Positions 11,758-24,250 of a stretch of 64,000 bases of DNA are shown here, one piece after another. Under the pieces are notes generated by a model, which was given only the letters and a program-made list of their open reading frames with translations, was not told the DNA's origin and did no database searches. A program made the translations under genes and the position numbers. This DNA comes from Hyparrhenia diplandra (lineage: Eukaryota; Streptophyta; Magnoliopsida; Poales; Poaceae), in NCBI GenBank assembly GCA_015847255.1, contig JADLZK010011211.1:56514-120513 (forward strand). The letters run 5' to 3'. The number at the start of each line of letters is the position of its first letter. Positions within the stretch are counted from its first letter, which is position 1.

Positions 11758-13700
11758 TTGGCGCCGTCCGTGGGGGGGACACGAAAAGCCCGGTTACGCA
11801 CGTCACTCGCCGAACGGACGCTCTGCGACGCAACGGGCAACCCCACCCCCGAGGGGGCGCCGCCGATCGGACCCATCAGCCGGCCGGCAAGCGGTCACCA
11901 CACAACCGGCAGCTCAGCGCCGTGTTTGCGGTGCGGGGGGACCCGTCATCTCGGGACCCTCCGATCGTCCCGATATCGGAGGTCACCAGAGGAAGAAGGC
12001 CCACCCGTCCCCGCAAGGCGGCGCTCCGCAGGCCGAGGGGCGGTGGTCCAGCAGCCGGTGGCGCGAGGGTCTCCACCTCGAGCAAACCCCCCGCAGATCC
12101 GCTCGAAGGGCTCCTCGAGCGCTAGCCGATGAAGATGAAGAAGAGGAGACCGAGCAGGGGGAGCAAGCCCCGGGAGCCCCGCAAGCCCCAGATCGCAGAA
12201 AAGAGATGGGCCGCCGCAGCCCCGGATCGGAGGCGCCTTGGGACTTCAGGGAGCAAAGCCGAGGCCGCCAGACCGAGGTAGCATGGATCAACCGGCGGCT
12301 TGAGCGGATTGAAGAAGTCAGCGGCGGAGGGCAGCCGCAGCCTCGCGATCATCCACAGCCCCCCGCTCTGGGGCAAGCCCCGCCTCCATCAACCCCACCA
12401 CCACCACAACATAATCAACCAACATCTCAGAACCCACCACCCTCAACCCTCCGGATAAGTCAGCTGTACCCCGGCAGCCACATCGAAGATGCAGATGGGC
12501 ACCTCGCCCAGGAGCGGCCTCCGCAAAGTCGCCAATACGATCCCAAATCCCCGCTCTCCTACGCACTTCAAATCGCGGAGTGGCCTCCGGCATACAGCCA
12601 TCAGCACTTGCCCAGATACAACGGAGCCTCCGATCCTAGGCAGTTCGTTATGAGTTACGAAGCCGCTGTGGAAGCAGCAGGAGGAGATCACTCCACAATG
12701 GCTAAGTCGTTCGTCATCATCGCAAGAGGAGTGGCGCAGTCATGGTACTGTACTTTGCCCCCGAACTCGATCAGAAGCTGGTCAGACCTCCGGGACGCCC
12801 TCCGAGCAAACTTCAAGGGGGTGGACTCCGAACTCATCAACAGCACGGAACTCCTGAACGTGGTACAGAAACCAAACGAGCCCCTGCAGGAATGGTGGCG
12901 AAGGTTCCTTCACACTAAGGCCAGAACCGAGGGGGTCTCCGATCAGAGCGTCATCATGGCGGTGGTCGCCTGTCTCCGCCCAGGTCCCTGTCACTCAAAA
13001 ATTGAGCGGAGGCAGCCGAAAACCCTAGCGCAGCTACACCAGATAATGGACAAGTATTGCAGGGCCGACAACAGCCACAAAGCGAAGCTAGAGGCTTTCC
13101 GACCTCCGCAAAATCAGTACCAAGCGCAACGCCCACCGCGCACAGACAACTACCCGAGGCCAGAGGCCGTCAGGATCGGAGCCATCGCCAATAACCCGCC
13201 GTCCGAACAGAAATCCAGCCAGCCACCTCCGAAACAAAACTACCCCCCAAGAACCCCCAGACCAAACCAAGACACCGGCGCCAGACCACCGCAAAAACAA
13301 CCTTATTGCCATTACTGCGGAGAGGGCAAAGGCCACTACACCAAGCAATGCCCATACTTCGCCAAGGGGAAAGAGGCAATGGACAGAGAGCTAGCTTCGC
13401 TAAACTCCCAAAGGCAAGTTAACCACACCAGGAAACCAGCAAACACCCACTCCAGCCACTATACCTTCACTCCCTTTGACTACGGGGCCCCAGCACACCC
13501 GGGCTTCCACTACCCAGCTTTCCACACTAACACGTTCAGCCAGCACCAGCCACGATACTACCAGCAAGAATACACAGTCTCACATCCCCCAGAGCCTCCG
13601 CAGTCAAACTACCACAGCCAGGCCCTGCCACCGCCACCTCCGCTACCCGCACCCCCTCCACCCCCCGCGACCCACCGTGAAGCAAGAAGTCCGCATAATC
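11758..13700 (+). pseudogene. gag: gag (capsid/nucleocapsid) of the Tat element
   Basis: This is part of a long open frame, 11462-14140, whose first about 97 codons lie in the LTR, so the nominal Met is not the natural start. The first in-frame Met after the LTR is at 12206, and the upstream part may be out of frame. The Retrotrans_gag core runs about 12595-13080: LPRYNGASDPRQF, then AKSFVIIARGVAQSWYCTLP, then WWRRFLHTKAR. A zinc knuckle YCHYCGEGKGHYTKQC follows at about 13307-13354; it is CX2CX5HX4C, one residue longer than the usual CX2CX4HX4C. A proline/tyrosine-rich tail follows. Confidence 0.8.
11759..11770 (+). promoter_or_regulatory. Primer binding site (tRNA-Arg-like)
   Basis: TGGCGCCGTCCG lies five bases after the LTR end. 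TGGCGCC matches the 3' end complement used by Tat-lineage elements that prime from tRNA-Arg (established). It supports the 5' LTR boundary and plus orientation. Confidence 0.7.
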
Positions 13701-14140
13701 GCCAAGAAGTTTCGAATTCGTCCTACGGAGTCATCCTCGCAATCACCGGGGGCTCCAACGAAGACCATGGCAACAAACGACAGCGAAAAGAGCACTATCG
13801 GAGGGTCCATCATGTGGGTACGGAGGGGCCACACAGAAACAGTCGGTGGTCGCACATCCCAATCACATTCAACGCCAACCACATGAAGCTCCGAGATTAC
13901 CCCCACACCGATGCAATGGTCATCGATACCAACATCGGAGGTCGGACAGCTACTGTAATACTAGTAGACATGGGCAGCCCGCGGCATATCTCCCGCTCGC
14001 TTCAACCTTCGACAAGATGGGCCTCGACAGAACTTGTTGCAACCTCGCCGGAAACCCCCTCTTCGCTTCGGAGGGCGCAAGTAGGGACCATCGGAAAATC
14101 ACCCCGCCGCCTCCTTCGGGGAAGGATCCCATTCACGTGA
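13701..14140 (+). pseudogene. Degenerate aspartic protease region
   Basis: In the gag frame, ITFNANHMKLRDYPHTDAMV leads into VDMGSP, where the usual catalytic D-(S/T/G)-G triad is altered. After about 13975 the homologous reading (ASTFDKMGLDR) continues in another frame (13846-14145), so there is a frameshift in or just after the active-site region. Confidence 0.65.
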
Positions 14141-14589
14141 CGTAGAACATCACTTTCAAGTAGTGGACATATACTACAACTACAACGCCATTTTTGGTCG
14201 CGGAGTCACCAACGCATTCGACGCGGTCCTTCACCCGAGCTATCTATGCCTCGAAGATGCCCTCCACAAGCGGCATAATCGCTGTTTTCTGAGATCAGAA
14301 CGCCGCGAGAAATGCGGAAGGCGCCGTATCACTGTGGCAGCAAGAACGTCCACAACCTCGAACAGGGCCGGAGAGGCATGAGAACCGGCCGGTAAGGCGT
14401 GCGGGCCAGCCCCGCGAGCCTCACCGAGCAGAGGAAACAAAAAGGTCGCCGCTCAACTTCGACCCAACAGAAGTAACCATATCCGCACTCCCGACCAAAC
14501 CTCCGGGCGAGCTATCGTAGTGTCTCCGCGAGAACTCCGACGTATTCGCCTGGTCCGCGGAAGATTTACAGGGTGTCAGTCGGGACCTC

Positions 14590-15225
14590 ATCGAACACCA
14601 CCTCAACATAAGGCCCGACGCCACCCCCGTGAAACAGAAGCTCCGCAAGATGTCAGATGAAAGGAGGACAGCTGCGCAGGCAGAGGTGAACCGTCTTCTG
14701 GACGCGGAGGTCATTCGCCCGGTCAAGTACCCCACTTGGTTATCCAACGTTGTCATGGTGAAGAAAGCAAGCCTTAGCAAAGACGCAGCGGAGCCCATCA
14801 GATGGAGGATGTGCGTAGACTTCACCAGTCTCAATAAAGCGTGCCCAAAGGATGACTTTCCGCTCTCCTCGAATCAGCCCCTAGTCGATGCGTAGCGGGT
14901 GAGAGACTATCACTCTTGGATTGTTTCTCGGGTACCATCAAATCTGGATGAACCAGGCAGACGAAGAAAAGACCAGCTTCATAACCCCCTTCGGAACATA
15001 CTGCTTCAGAAGAATGGCCGAGGGCCTCCGCAACGCCGGCTCGTCCTTCGCACGTATGACTGCGGAGGTGTTCAGAGACGATAGCGCCATCTCGGCCTAC
15101 GTCGACGACCTGGTAGTCCAAAGCAAGCTAAAGGAAGATCATATTACGGACCTCCAAAGAACCTTCGTCAAGCTGCGCGAAGCCAGGCTAAAGCTCAACC
15201 CCGCCAAGTGCGATTCGGAGTGAGC
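14590..15225 (+). pseudogene. Reverse transcriptase domain, frameshifted
   Basis: The reading VKQKLRKMSDERRTAAQAEV, then AEVIRPVKYPTWLSNVVMVK and WRMCVDFTSLNKACPKDDFP occupies 14629-14895. After a shift the second half reads FLGYHQIWMNQADEEKTSF, then TPFGTYCFRRMAEGLRNAG, then the catalytic YVDDLVV (about 15096-15118), in frame 14921-15223. A stop (14893) and at least one indel separate the halves. Confidence 0.85.
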
Positions 15226-15399
15226 AAGGGCAAGTACCGGGCTGCCTCAGACGCTCAAGGGAATCGAGGCCAACCCTTCAAGATCGCAAAGCAATCACCG
15301 CAATGGAGCCTCGAAGAACGTAAAGTCGGTCCGGAGACTAGCGAAGGCGCCCTCGCCCTCGAAAAGGTGTTCATCTCTAGGTCACCGAGCGGGGTTACC

Positions 15400-15960
15400 A
15401 TTCTTTCAAACATTGAAGGGCACAGATCCGCTCGCTTGGGGGGCCTCGCAGCAAGAAGCCTTCAAGAAACTCAAGCGCTACCTGAAAACCTTACCTCCCT
15501 CGCAACTCCGCAACCCAAATAAGGGCTCCTCCTCTATGTCGCCAAGATCCCCCCATGCCGCCGGGCCGCAAGTTGCTCATCAAAGAGGTAGACGACAGCA
15601 TCGGGTCCCAAGCAGCCCCTATCTACTACGTTCAAAAACCCTCGAAGGGCCAAAGCTAAATTACACGTAGCCGAGAAGGTAGCATACGCAGCGGTCATGG
15701 CGGCGAGAAAACTCAAGCACTACTTCCAAGCACATGAGATCACCATCCCTTCGAGTTTTCCCGCCGACAACATATTCGTAAAACCCGAGTCCGTGGGGCG
15801 TAATAGCCGGTGGGCAACCGAGATCGGAGACCATGCAATCAGGTTCATCGGCGGTAACGACCATCAAGTCCCAAGCCCTCGCAGATTTCCTCGCAATTTG
15901 GACCCCCGACACATTCAACCGCAGGCGGCCCGAATCTAGACCCGGTATGGACAAAGACAC
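15400..15960 (+). pseudogene. RNase H domain, frameshifted
   Basis: Starts with DPLAWGASQQEAFKKLKRYL (about 15425-15485), the RT/RNase H connection. It continues in other frames with LEGPKLNYT, then VAYAAVMAARKLKHYFQAHE, then the WATEIGDHAIRFIG stretch at about 15810-15860. Each part is in a different frame, so the domain is broken. Confidence 0.75.
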
Positions 15961-16029
15961 AATGCAGACGGAGCACAGGGCCATGAGGAAGGCGGATTGC
16001 AGCCATTATCACCTCACCCTCCGGAGTCA

Positions 16030-16370
16030 AGCTGAGATATGCGGCCAGGCTAGAGTTCCAGTGCACAAACAACACGACAGAATATGAAGCGGTGCTACTG
16101 GCACTTAACAAGCTCCGGGCAATGTCAGCGCGCAGGGCTATCATCAAGACCGACTCGGAGGTAGTCTCAAAGCAGGCCGAGAAGGACAACAGGGCCAGGC
16201 ACCCAGAACTGCAGAAGTACCTGGCACGATTAAGAAAGACGGAGGTCTTCTTCCTAGGGGTCACAACCAAGACCATATCCGGCAGAGATAACGGCGAAGC
16301 CGACGAGCTTGCAAAGGCCGCGGCCCAAGCGGAGCCGCTCCCACAAGACGTGTTCTTCGAAGTGCTTCAC
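16030..16370 (+). pseudogene. Second (archaeal-type) RNase H domain
   Basis: YEAVLLALNKLRAMSARRAI, then IIKTDSEVVSKQAEKD and ISGRDNGEADELAKAAA show the E, D and D/N-x-x-A-D patterns of an additional RNase H. Such a dual RNase H is characteristic of the Tat lineage. It is in the longest pol frame of the element (16092-16748). Confidence 0.8.
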
Positions 16371-16399
16371 AGCCCCGCGATCCAAGAAAATGACCCTCC

Positions 16400-17620
16400 G
16401 AAATCGGTCAGCGCCATCCACAGCGAAGATTGGAGAGCCCCGATCATAGCATTCATAAAGGGTCTCTTCGAGCCACAATCTAAGGAAGAACAAAAGAGGG
16501 TTGAGCAGAAGGTCCGGGGCTACCGTCTAGTTGACAACAAGCTATATAAAGCATCCGTAACCGCCCCATGGCTCAAGTGCATATCTACCGGCGAAGGCCG
16601 CGCTATCCTAGCGGAGGTCCACGAAGGCATCCGCGCTCGCACAACGGCCCCCCGAGCACTAGTGGGAAAGGTATTCGTGCAGGGCTTCTATTGGCCCACC
16701 GCACTCAACGACGCAATGCACTGGTCGCACCGCGAAGGGTGCCGCTGACGGCACACCACTCCAACAGGCCGGGGGCTCCGGCAACCCTCATCCGTCCCCA
16801 CTGCCCCTTCCGGCCGATGGGCGATAGACCTCATCGGACCAATGCCACCCGGCTCCGGGGAACCTCCGCTATCTTTGTGGTGGCGCCGAATACTTCACCA
16901 AATGGATCGAAGCCCGCCCTCTCGCAAGCATAACCTCTCTCACAGACAAAAGTTCTTCTAGCAAAGAGATCGCAGCCGCCGAACCCCGCTGAGCATAACG
17001 CTTGATAATGGCACCCGGTTCGACAAAGAAAGGCTTCAAACAATTTTGCCATCAAATAGGCACCAAAATACACTTCGCCTCCGTAAAGGCACCCCCCGAT
17101 CTAACGGGCTCGTTGAAAGAGCCAACGGCATAATCTTGCAGGTATCGTCAAGGTCCACGCGAAGCCAAGAGGAAAATGGGCGGGAGCTCACCAGGTGGTG
17201 TGGTCACACAACACCTCCGAGAGCCGCGTGACCAAGTTCACGCCCTTCAAGCTTCTGCTCGGGAGAGGAGGCCGTCCTCCCGTAAGAGCTAAAGCATGCA
17301 TTGCCAAGGGTCACCATTGAAGCCCCCTACGTAAGATGAGGCTCTTGCGAAGGACCTCCTCGAAGAAACAAGAAACATGGCCGGCCCTCAACCTCCGCGC
17401 ATACCGAGGAGGAGACAACAAGATGGAGGAACAAAAGCTCAACCTCCGCACAATCTCCGTCGGAGACTTTGTCCCGATCGAAGCGTAACACGAAGATGGC
17501 CGGGCAAGTTCCTCGCCAAGTGGACGGGCCCGCACCTCATCACGAAGAGTACAAGACCTCGAAGGCCACGACCTCCCCACACATGGAACGCCGACGACCT
17601 CCCAGTAGTACTACCCTAGC
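16400..17620 (+). pseudogene. Integrase, decayed
   Basis: The N-terminal part reads through the H2C2-like region (KLYKASVTAPWLKCISTGEG, then AEVHEGIRARTT, then VFVQGFYWPTALNDAMHW) up to 16748. Core pieces then occur in different frames: FTKWIEARPLAS (about 16895), CHQIGTKIHFAS (about 17050), NGLVERANGIILQ (about 17106-17145). The C-terminal part near 17395-17590 has LNLRTISVGDFV and FLAKWTGPHLI. At least six frame changes make it non-functional. Confidence 0.75.
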
Positions 17621-17965
17621 GGTGCAATGTACCGTGCACTCGCGAATTGTAGGGGCATTACCCGCTTTTTTTCCATTTCAGTTTTTCCTTTCCGAACTTA
17701 AGATTATGAACAACTCGCTGCACTCTTTTTCCTTGCGAAGGGGCTAAAGGTTTTTTAATGAGGCAAGACATTCATTATCTAATATATGTCGGCTAGTTAC
17801 CCCCACATCGGAGAAAGTTGCAACACGCCTATAGCACCGGAAGGCTGGCCGGGCGCCACCCACCCTCATCGAAGGTAACCGGGATTGCCCCCGCTGGGGG
17901 GGGGCAGCGCAAGGCTGCACCCCGGCCGGCGGGTCAAACCAACAAGAATACTCCTCACTCTAAAT

Positions 17966-18290
17966 TATGCTAAGTCGGGCACCCGGCACCTCCGCCAGGC
18001 TCGCATGAAGACGCCCGCGCTCTCCGAGTAGGAGACCCGCGGAGGCGCACAAAGTCGGGCACCCCCGCACCTCCGCCGGGGGGGCACGCAATGAAGACGC
18101 CCGCGCTCCGAGTATGAGACCCGCGGAGGCGCACAAAGCCCGGCGCCCGGCACCTCCGCCAGGCTCGCAAAGAAGAAGCCCCCGCGCCTCCGAAAGCATG
18201 AGCCGCGAGGCGCAGACAAAAACTCCGGGTGCCCTCGGCTCCTCCGCCAGGGCTCGCGACGGGTACATCCGGCACCCTTCGAAATTAGAG
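17966..18290. repeat. Tandem array of about 80-85 bp units (4 copies)
   Basis: Four imperfect units share cacctccgccaggctcgc, cccgcgctccgagta and gacccgcggaggcgcacaa. Occurrences of acctccgcc are near 17985, 18068, 18147 and 18238. Confidence 0.75.
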
Positions 18291-18299
18291 ACCTGTGCA

Positions 18300-18490
18300 C
18301 CCTCGCCGGGGGCTCAACATCAAAAACACAATCACCTACCAAGGACAAAACCTCCGCCCGCATGCACTTAACTCCCACCACCGCTTCAAGACATCACCCA
18401 TCAAGGACAAAACCTCCCCAGACACGGCCTTAACTTCCTCCGCTACCTCAAGACATCACCCACCTAAGGCAAGAACTCCGTCGTACAAAC
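18300..18490. repeat. Imperfect tandem repeat of about 65-70 bp
   Basis: Units share caaggacaaaacctcc, ttaactcc and tcaagacatcaccca. Three degenerate copies follow directly after the preceding array. Confidence 0.5.
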
Positions 18491-19389
18491 CATAACCACT
18501 CTAAGCACTTATGACACCCACCCAACACCAAGAACCACATCCGCTAGAGCACCCCTTCAGAGCACTATAAAACCAAGCCTACCCCCCTCTCCCCAAGTCC
18601 CGTGTCACGAAGAAAGTAGCCATCACCGCGATACACCACCATGCCACCACCCCGAGCCAAACCCCGATCCCATAAGGGATGCCGATACCTCCAAAACCCA
18701 ACCCTCCTAAACCAAATAAGGCACCACAATGGAAAATGTAAACCAGATCCCACCCCCTAGGCATCAGGAAGCGCAATGAAGAGCAACAAAAGTAGCAAGG
18801 GTATCCCCAAGGCTCCAAAGCCCCGCCCCCACAAATCAACAAAGACCCAATGTAAACAAACTAGAGCATTTCGGCTCCCCGCAACCAACAACGCCAGCCG
18901 CCCAGGAGCACCTCGCAAAAGCTCAAGGAACCCTCGCACAAATCACAGCCAGCCTAGAGCGAAGAGTCCTTCGAAGGAGATACCACAATGGAGAATGTAA
19001 CATTCTCCCGTGGGCAACTCCACCAAAGGAATCAAAGTTCCGGAGGGGGGAAAGGCGCTGCCCTGAACACGAACGTGAGAAGGTGGCACAACCGCGATAA
19101 CCCGAACAACCGCCTTTCAACGAGGATAGGCGGCCGCAAGGCGCAGGGATCCGCCCACCGGGCCACCTCCGCAAGAGTCCCACCGCGCGGGGGCCGCCCC
19201 TCACCCAAGTCTCGGATGACGGAACGTGACCTCGCAGAGAACACAAGGGTGCATCCGCAGCAAAGAACAAAGAAGCTTCAACAAGGAACCCCAGGGCGGG
19301 CCCAAAAGGGACCCTCCGCGATCCAAAAGAACTTTGTAATGAAATAAGGCAATAAAAGTAACGAGTCCTATCGGTCAAACAAACCTTCG

Positions 19390-20010
19390 TAACGCGCGAG
19401 CCTCGCACTAAGGAAAATAGGGGACGCCGCTGTTTCACGCGGCTGCACCAAGAACGCAACGCGAGCCTCGCACTAAGGAAAATAGGGGACGCCGCCGTTT
19501 CACGCCGGCTACCTTAATGCCGCCGCGAGCCTCGCACCAAGGAAAATAGGACGCCGCCGCTTCACGCCGGCCACCCGCAACGCCGAGCCCTCGCACTAAG
19601 GAAAATAGGGGACACCGCCGTTTCACGCGGCTACCTTCGTGAACGCGAGCCTCGCACCAAGGAAAATAGGGGACCTGGCTGCTTTCACGCGGCTACCGCG
19701 AACGCGCGAGCCTCGCACTAAGGAAAATAGGGGACGCCGCCGGTGTTTCACGCGGCTACCTTCGAACGCGCGCGAGCCTCGCACTAAGGAAAATAGGGGA
19801 CGCCGCCGTTTCACGTGGCTACCTTCGCAACGCCGCAAGCCTCGCACTAAGGAAAATAGGGACGCCATTGTTTTCACGCGGCTACCTTCGCAACGCCGCG
19901 AGCCTCGCACTAAGGAACGTGGGGACGCCGCCGCCAAACGCGCGGCTACCTTCAACATACGCGAAGTCTCGCACCTAAAGAACATAGGGACGCCGCGGTG
20001 TTACGCAGCC
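19390..20010. repeat. Tandem array of about 62-bp units (10 copies)
   Basis: Ten units contain gcgagcctcgcactaagg, aaaataggggacgccgcc and tttcacgcggctacc. The starts fall near 19396, 19461, 19524, 19583, 19645, 19706, 19772, 19834, 19898 and 19960. Most differences are 1-3 base indels. There are no unique spacers, so this is a satellite-like array, not a CRISPR. Such arrays are common in the 3' region of Tat elements. Confidence 0.85.
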
Positions 20011-20999
20011 TATCGACGAAAAGGACCCAGCCCCAAAAAAAATACATAGAGCGACAGAGCCAAAGTCATTCCACTAAGACCGTGCAAGAAACACACATAA
20101 CCCTCCGCAGTACATTACATCATTATTCAACCGACAAAGAACGAAAGTACATAAGCCACCCGAGGGCTTAACAAGTCACACAGCCTTCTAAGACACACCT
20201 CTTCCGCCACGGCAGCCACAACCCCGTGTAAAACAGCTCTAACCAACACCCTCGCAACACGCTCCACAAACCGCTCCACATCCACCACCTCCACCAACTC
20301 GCCAACAGGATCACAAACCTCCCAGACGGAGGCTCCCGATACAACAAGTGGAAGATCACCGCCAACACTCGACGCCGGTACACCTCCGCATGTCGCCCAT
20401 TCAAGCCCACATCCTCCCTGTTTCGAACAACAACTCGCCTCCGCTGACGACCCAACATGCGGCATGACCAAGTGCGATGGCAACGGCCTCATCATCCTCA
20501 ATGTCATCTTCCACCACGGCTGCATTGGGGCCAGCCCCCAAGAGAACTCGCTCCACTTGGCGCTCGTCAAGTCATGAGACCGCCGTAAGGCCTCCGGCCC
20601 GATTGGCTATATCATACTTCCAACCCTCCCCCACCAAAATCGCTCCAAGGGCAACCCGAAACCGGGCCGCAGTAGGCATGAACCCAAGTCTCCCCCGAGA
20701 TAAACACATCCTAACGATTCATCATCAGCGGAACCACGCTAAGTACCCTCCGCGACAGCCCCGTGTACCGTACGCGGCCAACATAACCATTAAGCACTAT
20801 TACCCCAGCTCCGACAAAAACAAGCCACGGAGCAGGCAACAAGTAAGAACGAGAAGTAGCGAAGCCACCAAGGCCATCCATTCATCATTCAACTTTAAAA
20901 AGCCCGAAGGCCAAGAGTTTGACAACGTATGAGCAATCGATCTAGGGACCGAATGAACCACCCTTAACCTAAAAGAGCCCTAAGCTACCTCGGCGTCAG

Positions 21000-23780
21000 G
21001 CATCGGCGGCCGGAGGAGTCGTCGGAGGCATGGTGGGGGCGGGCGGCTTGATCCGATGGCACGGCCGAGGCGGAGGCGTCATCCGGAGATGCGCTGGAGA
21101 GTAGGAGAAGCGGCCGGCTCCCTTGCGGGGCGCCCCGCGAGGTCGAGACACTCCAAAAGGTAGTGGCGGAGGCACCGTGATCGCCCCGAAGCGACCCGGC
21201 ACCTCAACGGGTCCGGCGACTTGTATCTCCTCCGGAGAGCGCTGGGAACCCTCCTCCGCCGCCGAAGCAACAACAAAGCCGACCTAGAACAACACCGAAT
21301 TCAAGACACAAGACAGCAAGAGTAACAAGAAACAAAGAGGAAAGAAGCGAACAAACAAGAAAGTAAACGAGTGGTAACCAACCTTCCAGCAAGATCAGCC
21401 TTCGCGGTCCGAGCCGCCCCCGCCCGCCCTCGCACCGGGAGCGCTTGATAAAGGCGGCGTCGTGGAAACGCTTCACGCCCCGCCTTCTCAAGCCCCGACT
21501 TCGTCGGGGGCTAGGAAGTGAGCGGCCCGGGGTCCCGACGGCGCTCCCGACAAGACAATCGAGATGGCGGGAGGGCCCCCTCGAAGCGGCGACGGGGCTG
21601 GCGCCGCGGGCTCGAAGTCCGCCGCGAGCCACCACCTTCGGTAATCCCCACCTCCCGGCGCATCCAGGCGCCAACAAGGGCAGGGTCCGGGTTCGGGCAG
21701 CAGCGGAAGAAGGGCGCCCGACTTCCGCCCCAAGAACGCGCAGCGCCGCCTTGAAGGCCTCCGCTCTCCGTATACCAAGATACCGAAGATCACGAGCCTC
21801 TTCGCCGGCCGCCACCTCCGCTTCCCCGCGCCCGCGGCCCCCCGCGCCCTCCGACGTCAGCGCGCTCATTCTCCCCGCCGGAGAACCCGCACCCTCCTTG
21901 AGGTCCGCCACCACCCCTCCCGGAGGCGCTCCGCCTCATCGGTCGGCCGCCCTTAAGCTTCGGGCCTCCCACGGCCTCCTTGAGCTCACTTGAGCCTTCC
22001 ACCGGGCGTCCGCGTGGAGTGCCCTCACCTGATGGTCGCCCGCGCCGCCTCCGCAACTCCGGAAGTCTTGGATATCCCTCATGGATATCAGGGAGGGGAG
22101 CTGCGCCGCCACGCATCTCTCGCCTCCGAGGCTCACGCGGTCGAAGACGCGACCAATAAACCTCCGCTCGACCGAACGGGCGGGCGGGGTGTCGCGAGAA
22201 GGTCCGCGCCCGTATGAAGCTCCACACGCCGACGCCGCCGATGCCGACCGCCTCCGCCACATAAGGCCGAGGAGGGACCTCCGCTCCCAGCGCCTTCCCA
22301 CCGGAGGGGGCCCCTCCCGAGGGTCGTCCAAAAATCTCGCCCCGCCCACACATGGCATCGCCGATAGGGCGGGAGCGACGAACCACCAGATATGCCGCGC
22401 CGCACCGCCCACCGTCGCCTCCGCCCCCCTCTCTTCCTCGGAGGCCCGCCGCCACTCCCTCTATCGTCGAGCCGTTGCCAGGAGGCCTCCTCCTCGCGCG
22501 GCCCAGGGGCTCGCCTCGCGTCTTCCGCTCATCCTCATCGTCGGAGATGAGGAAGACAACGAGGTCCGCCACGCGACCCGCCGCCCCCCAAGAACCCGCC
22601 TCCGGCGGGGTGGGGGCGCGGACGACGCTTCGCTTCGCGGTTTCAAAGCGCCAAGACGCTGCATCGGCCTTTGCGGACCCCGCCTTCTTCCCTCAAGGTC
22701 CATGGCGTCGGCCAGCCGGCCCTGGCCGGCCAGTCCTCGTATCGACCTCAAGAATATCGAAGACCCGGTTCACCCGGGATCGGCGATCGGGCGAGGCGGA
22801 TCCGCCGGATCTCCGACGACTCAATTTTCCGATGAGAAAGTCGGAGCAGGCGGTGGCTCGCCCTCACGCCCGGCGAACTCCCCCTTGTCACCCTTCCGCC
22901 GCCTCGTGCGGCTCAGGCCACACCTTCTCGAGGTCAATCCTCAACGACTTCAGCCCCTTAGGGGCATATTCCGACGAGTCTGCGACCTCAACGGAGGGCA
23001 CCCCCGCCCACAGCACCGCACCTGCGCGCGCCCAAGAAACTCCTCCACCAAGTCCGCCGCCTTGAACATGGCGGGACATGGCGCGAAGGCGTCCAACTCC
23101 CTTGTAGCTTCCACCGTCTTCCGGCTTCACCTTCGCCGGGTTGAGGGACTCGGATCACCATAGAGCCCCTCCGCGCCCTCCAGCGGTAGTAGAACCAATA
23201 CTCGGCCAGTCGGCACTCCACTTGTCCTTGCTGGCGCCGTGGCGGAGCCTCCACCTCTCGCCGGGGGGATGAAACCGCACACGCCAGTCGGGCGCGGAAG
23301 ACCTCCTCCTCCGTCGCCCCACGATGGTGCGCGGCTGGTAGTGCACGGTGTGGGCTCGGCGAGCCGCCCACCGTCGCCCGGCTCGACGGAGCGGCACGCG
23401 GACATGCGTCATCGTATGGAAGCACGACGCCATGAGGCCGATGGAAGCGGAGGGTTAAACCTCCGCAACACCCCAAAGACGAGCTCGCACACGGGAAGCG
23501 GAGCCCGCGTGGAAGAACTCCTCGAAGACGATGACCTCGCCGGGCCGGGGGCGGGGCACCGTCTCGCCCTCCGGCAACGGGCGCTTCTTGTGGAAGAACT
23601 CATGCTCCCTTTCCTGAACGCCCGCCGGGGATCTGTCGGTGCTCTTGCTCAGGAACTCGAGGCACTCGACAACGGTCTTGGGCCTCATGGTATCCTTGGT
23701 ACGAACCATCGATGGACCCTCCGCGACAAAAGGGGGGCCTCCGCTAAAAAGAGCGCCGAACCTAGGGCGGCGCAGTTGAA
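21000..23780 (-). pseudogene. Antisense ORF resembling the PF04195 'putative gypsy-type transposon' family
   Basis: Runs opposite to gag-pol. From Met at 23709 the reading gives MRPKTVVECLEFLSKS, then HKKRPLPEGETVPRPRPGEV, then IVFEEFFHAG. The P-x-P-G-E-x-(V/I)-(V/I)-F-x-x-F-F pattern is what I associate with Transposase_28/PF04195 proteins of grass elements. Downstream pieces in other frames fit (LAEYWFYYRWR near 23170-23200, then VKPEDGGSYKGVGRLRAMSR at about 23070-23130). The C-terminal part (21204-22572) is Gly/Arg/Ala rich with no recognisable domain. At least four frame changes occur. Function is unknown; additional antisense ORFs are known in some Tat elements such as Grande. Confidence 0.6.
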
Positions 23781-24250
23781 GAAAGCCAGAGCGTGAAAGG
23801 AGGCGTAAAGCAAGAGCGCGTGTTTAAAAGGAGAGCACAAACCCTAACCCCACCAACCGTACATATTTATAGGCCGGGACGGGAGGGGGGCGAGCGAACG
23901 CAGCCGCGAACCCCGAAGATCACGCCCGGATCCCAAAAACAACGCCAGGCCCTCCGATCCGCCCCCACGCTGGCAAACAAACAGCATCCAGTACCCTCTA
24001 AACAAACACAGTCCCACCCCGATCCACGCCACTCCCAAACTAACCAACAGCGTCCGACCAAGGGCAGCCAAACCCTAACACACGGGAGAAGCAAGAGGGC
24101 CGAGGCCCACCTCCGCGAGGCCCACGAGCAGCCAGGGACGCCGCTGGCAAGGGCCCATGGGGTGGCAAACACACCACCCGCACGGGACCCTCCGGAAGGA
24201 CTTTTTTGGCTGCTCGCCCCCGGAGGGAACCGGACCTTCGAGGGGCTCTT

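Larger units (their letters stand above)
17640..21000. other. 3' non-coding spacer of the Tat element
   Basis: Sequence between integrase and the antisense ORF. Apart from the tandem arrays listed separately I see no recognisable protein. The open frames here (for example minus 18923-19459 and minus 20127-20570) follow repeat structure or base composition and have no recognisable domain. Long 3' regions are normal for Tat elements. Confidence 0.6.

Noticed and set aside
19390..20010. Regular repeats with short variable parts, CRISPR-like
   Set aside because: Units are wholly repeated without unique spacers, lie in a plant retrotransposon, and vary by indels. It is a satellite-like array.
21204..23163. 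Large open frames on both strands (for example plus 22081-23163, 360 codons)
   Set aside because: Extreme GC content lengthens chance frames. Only the minus-strand pieces at the 23500 end show recognisable family sequence.
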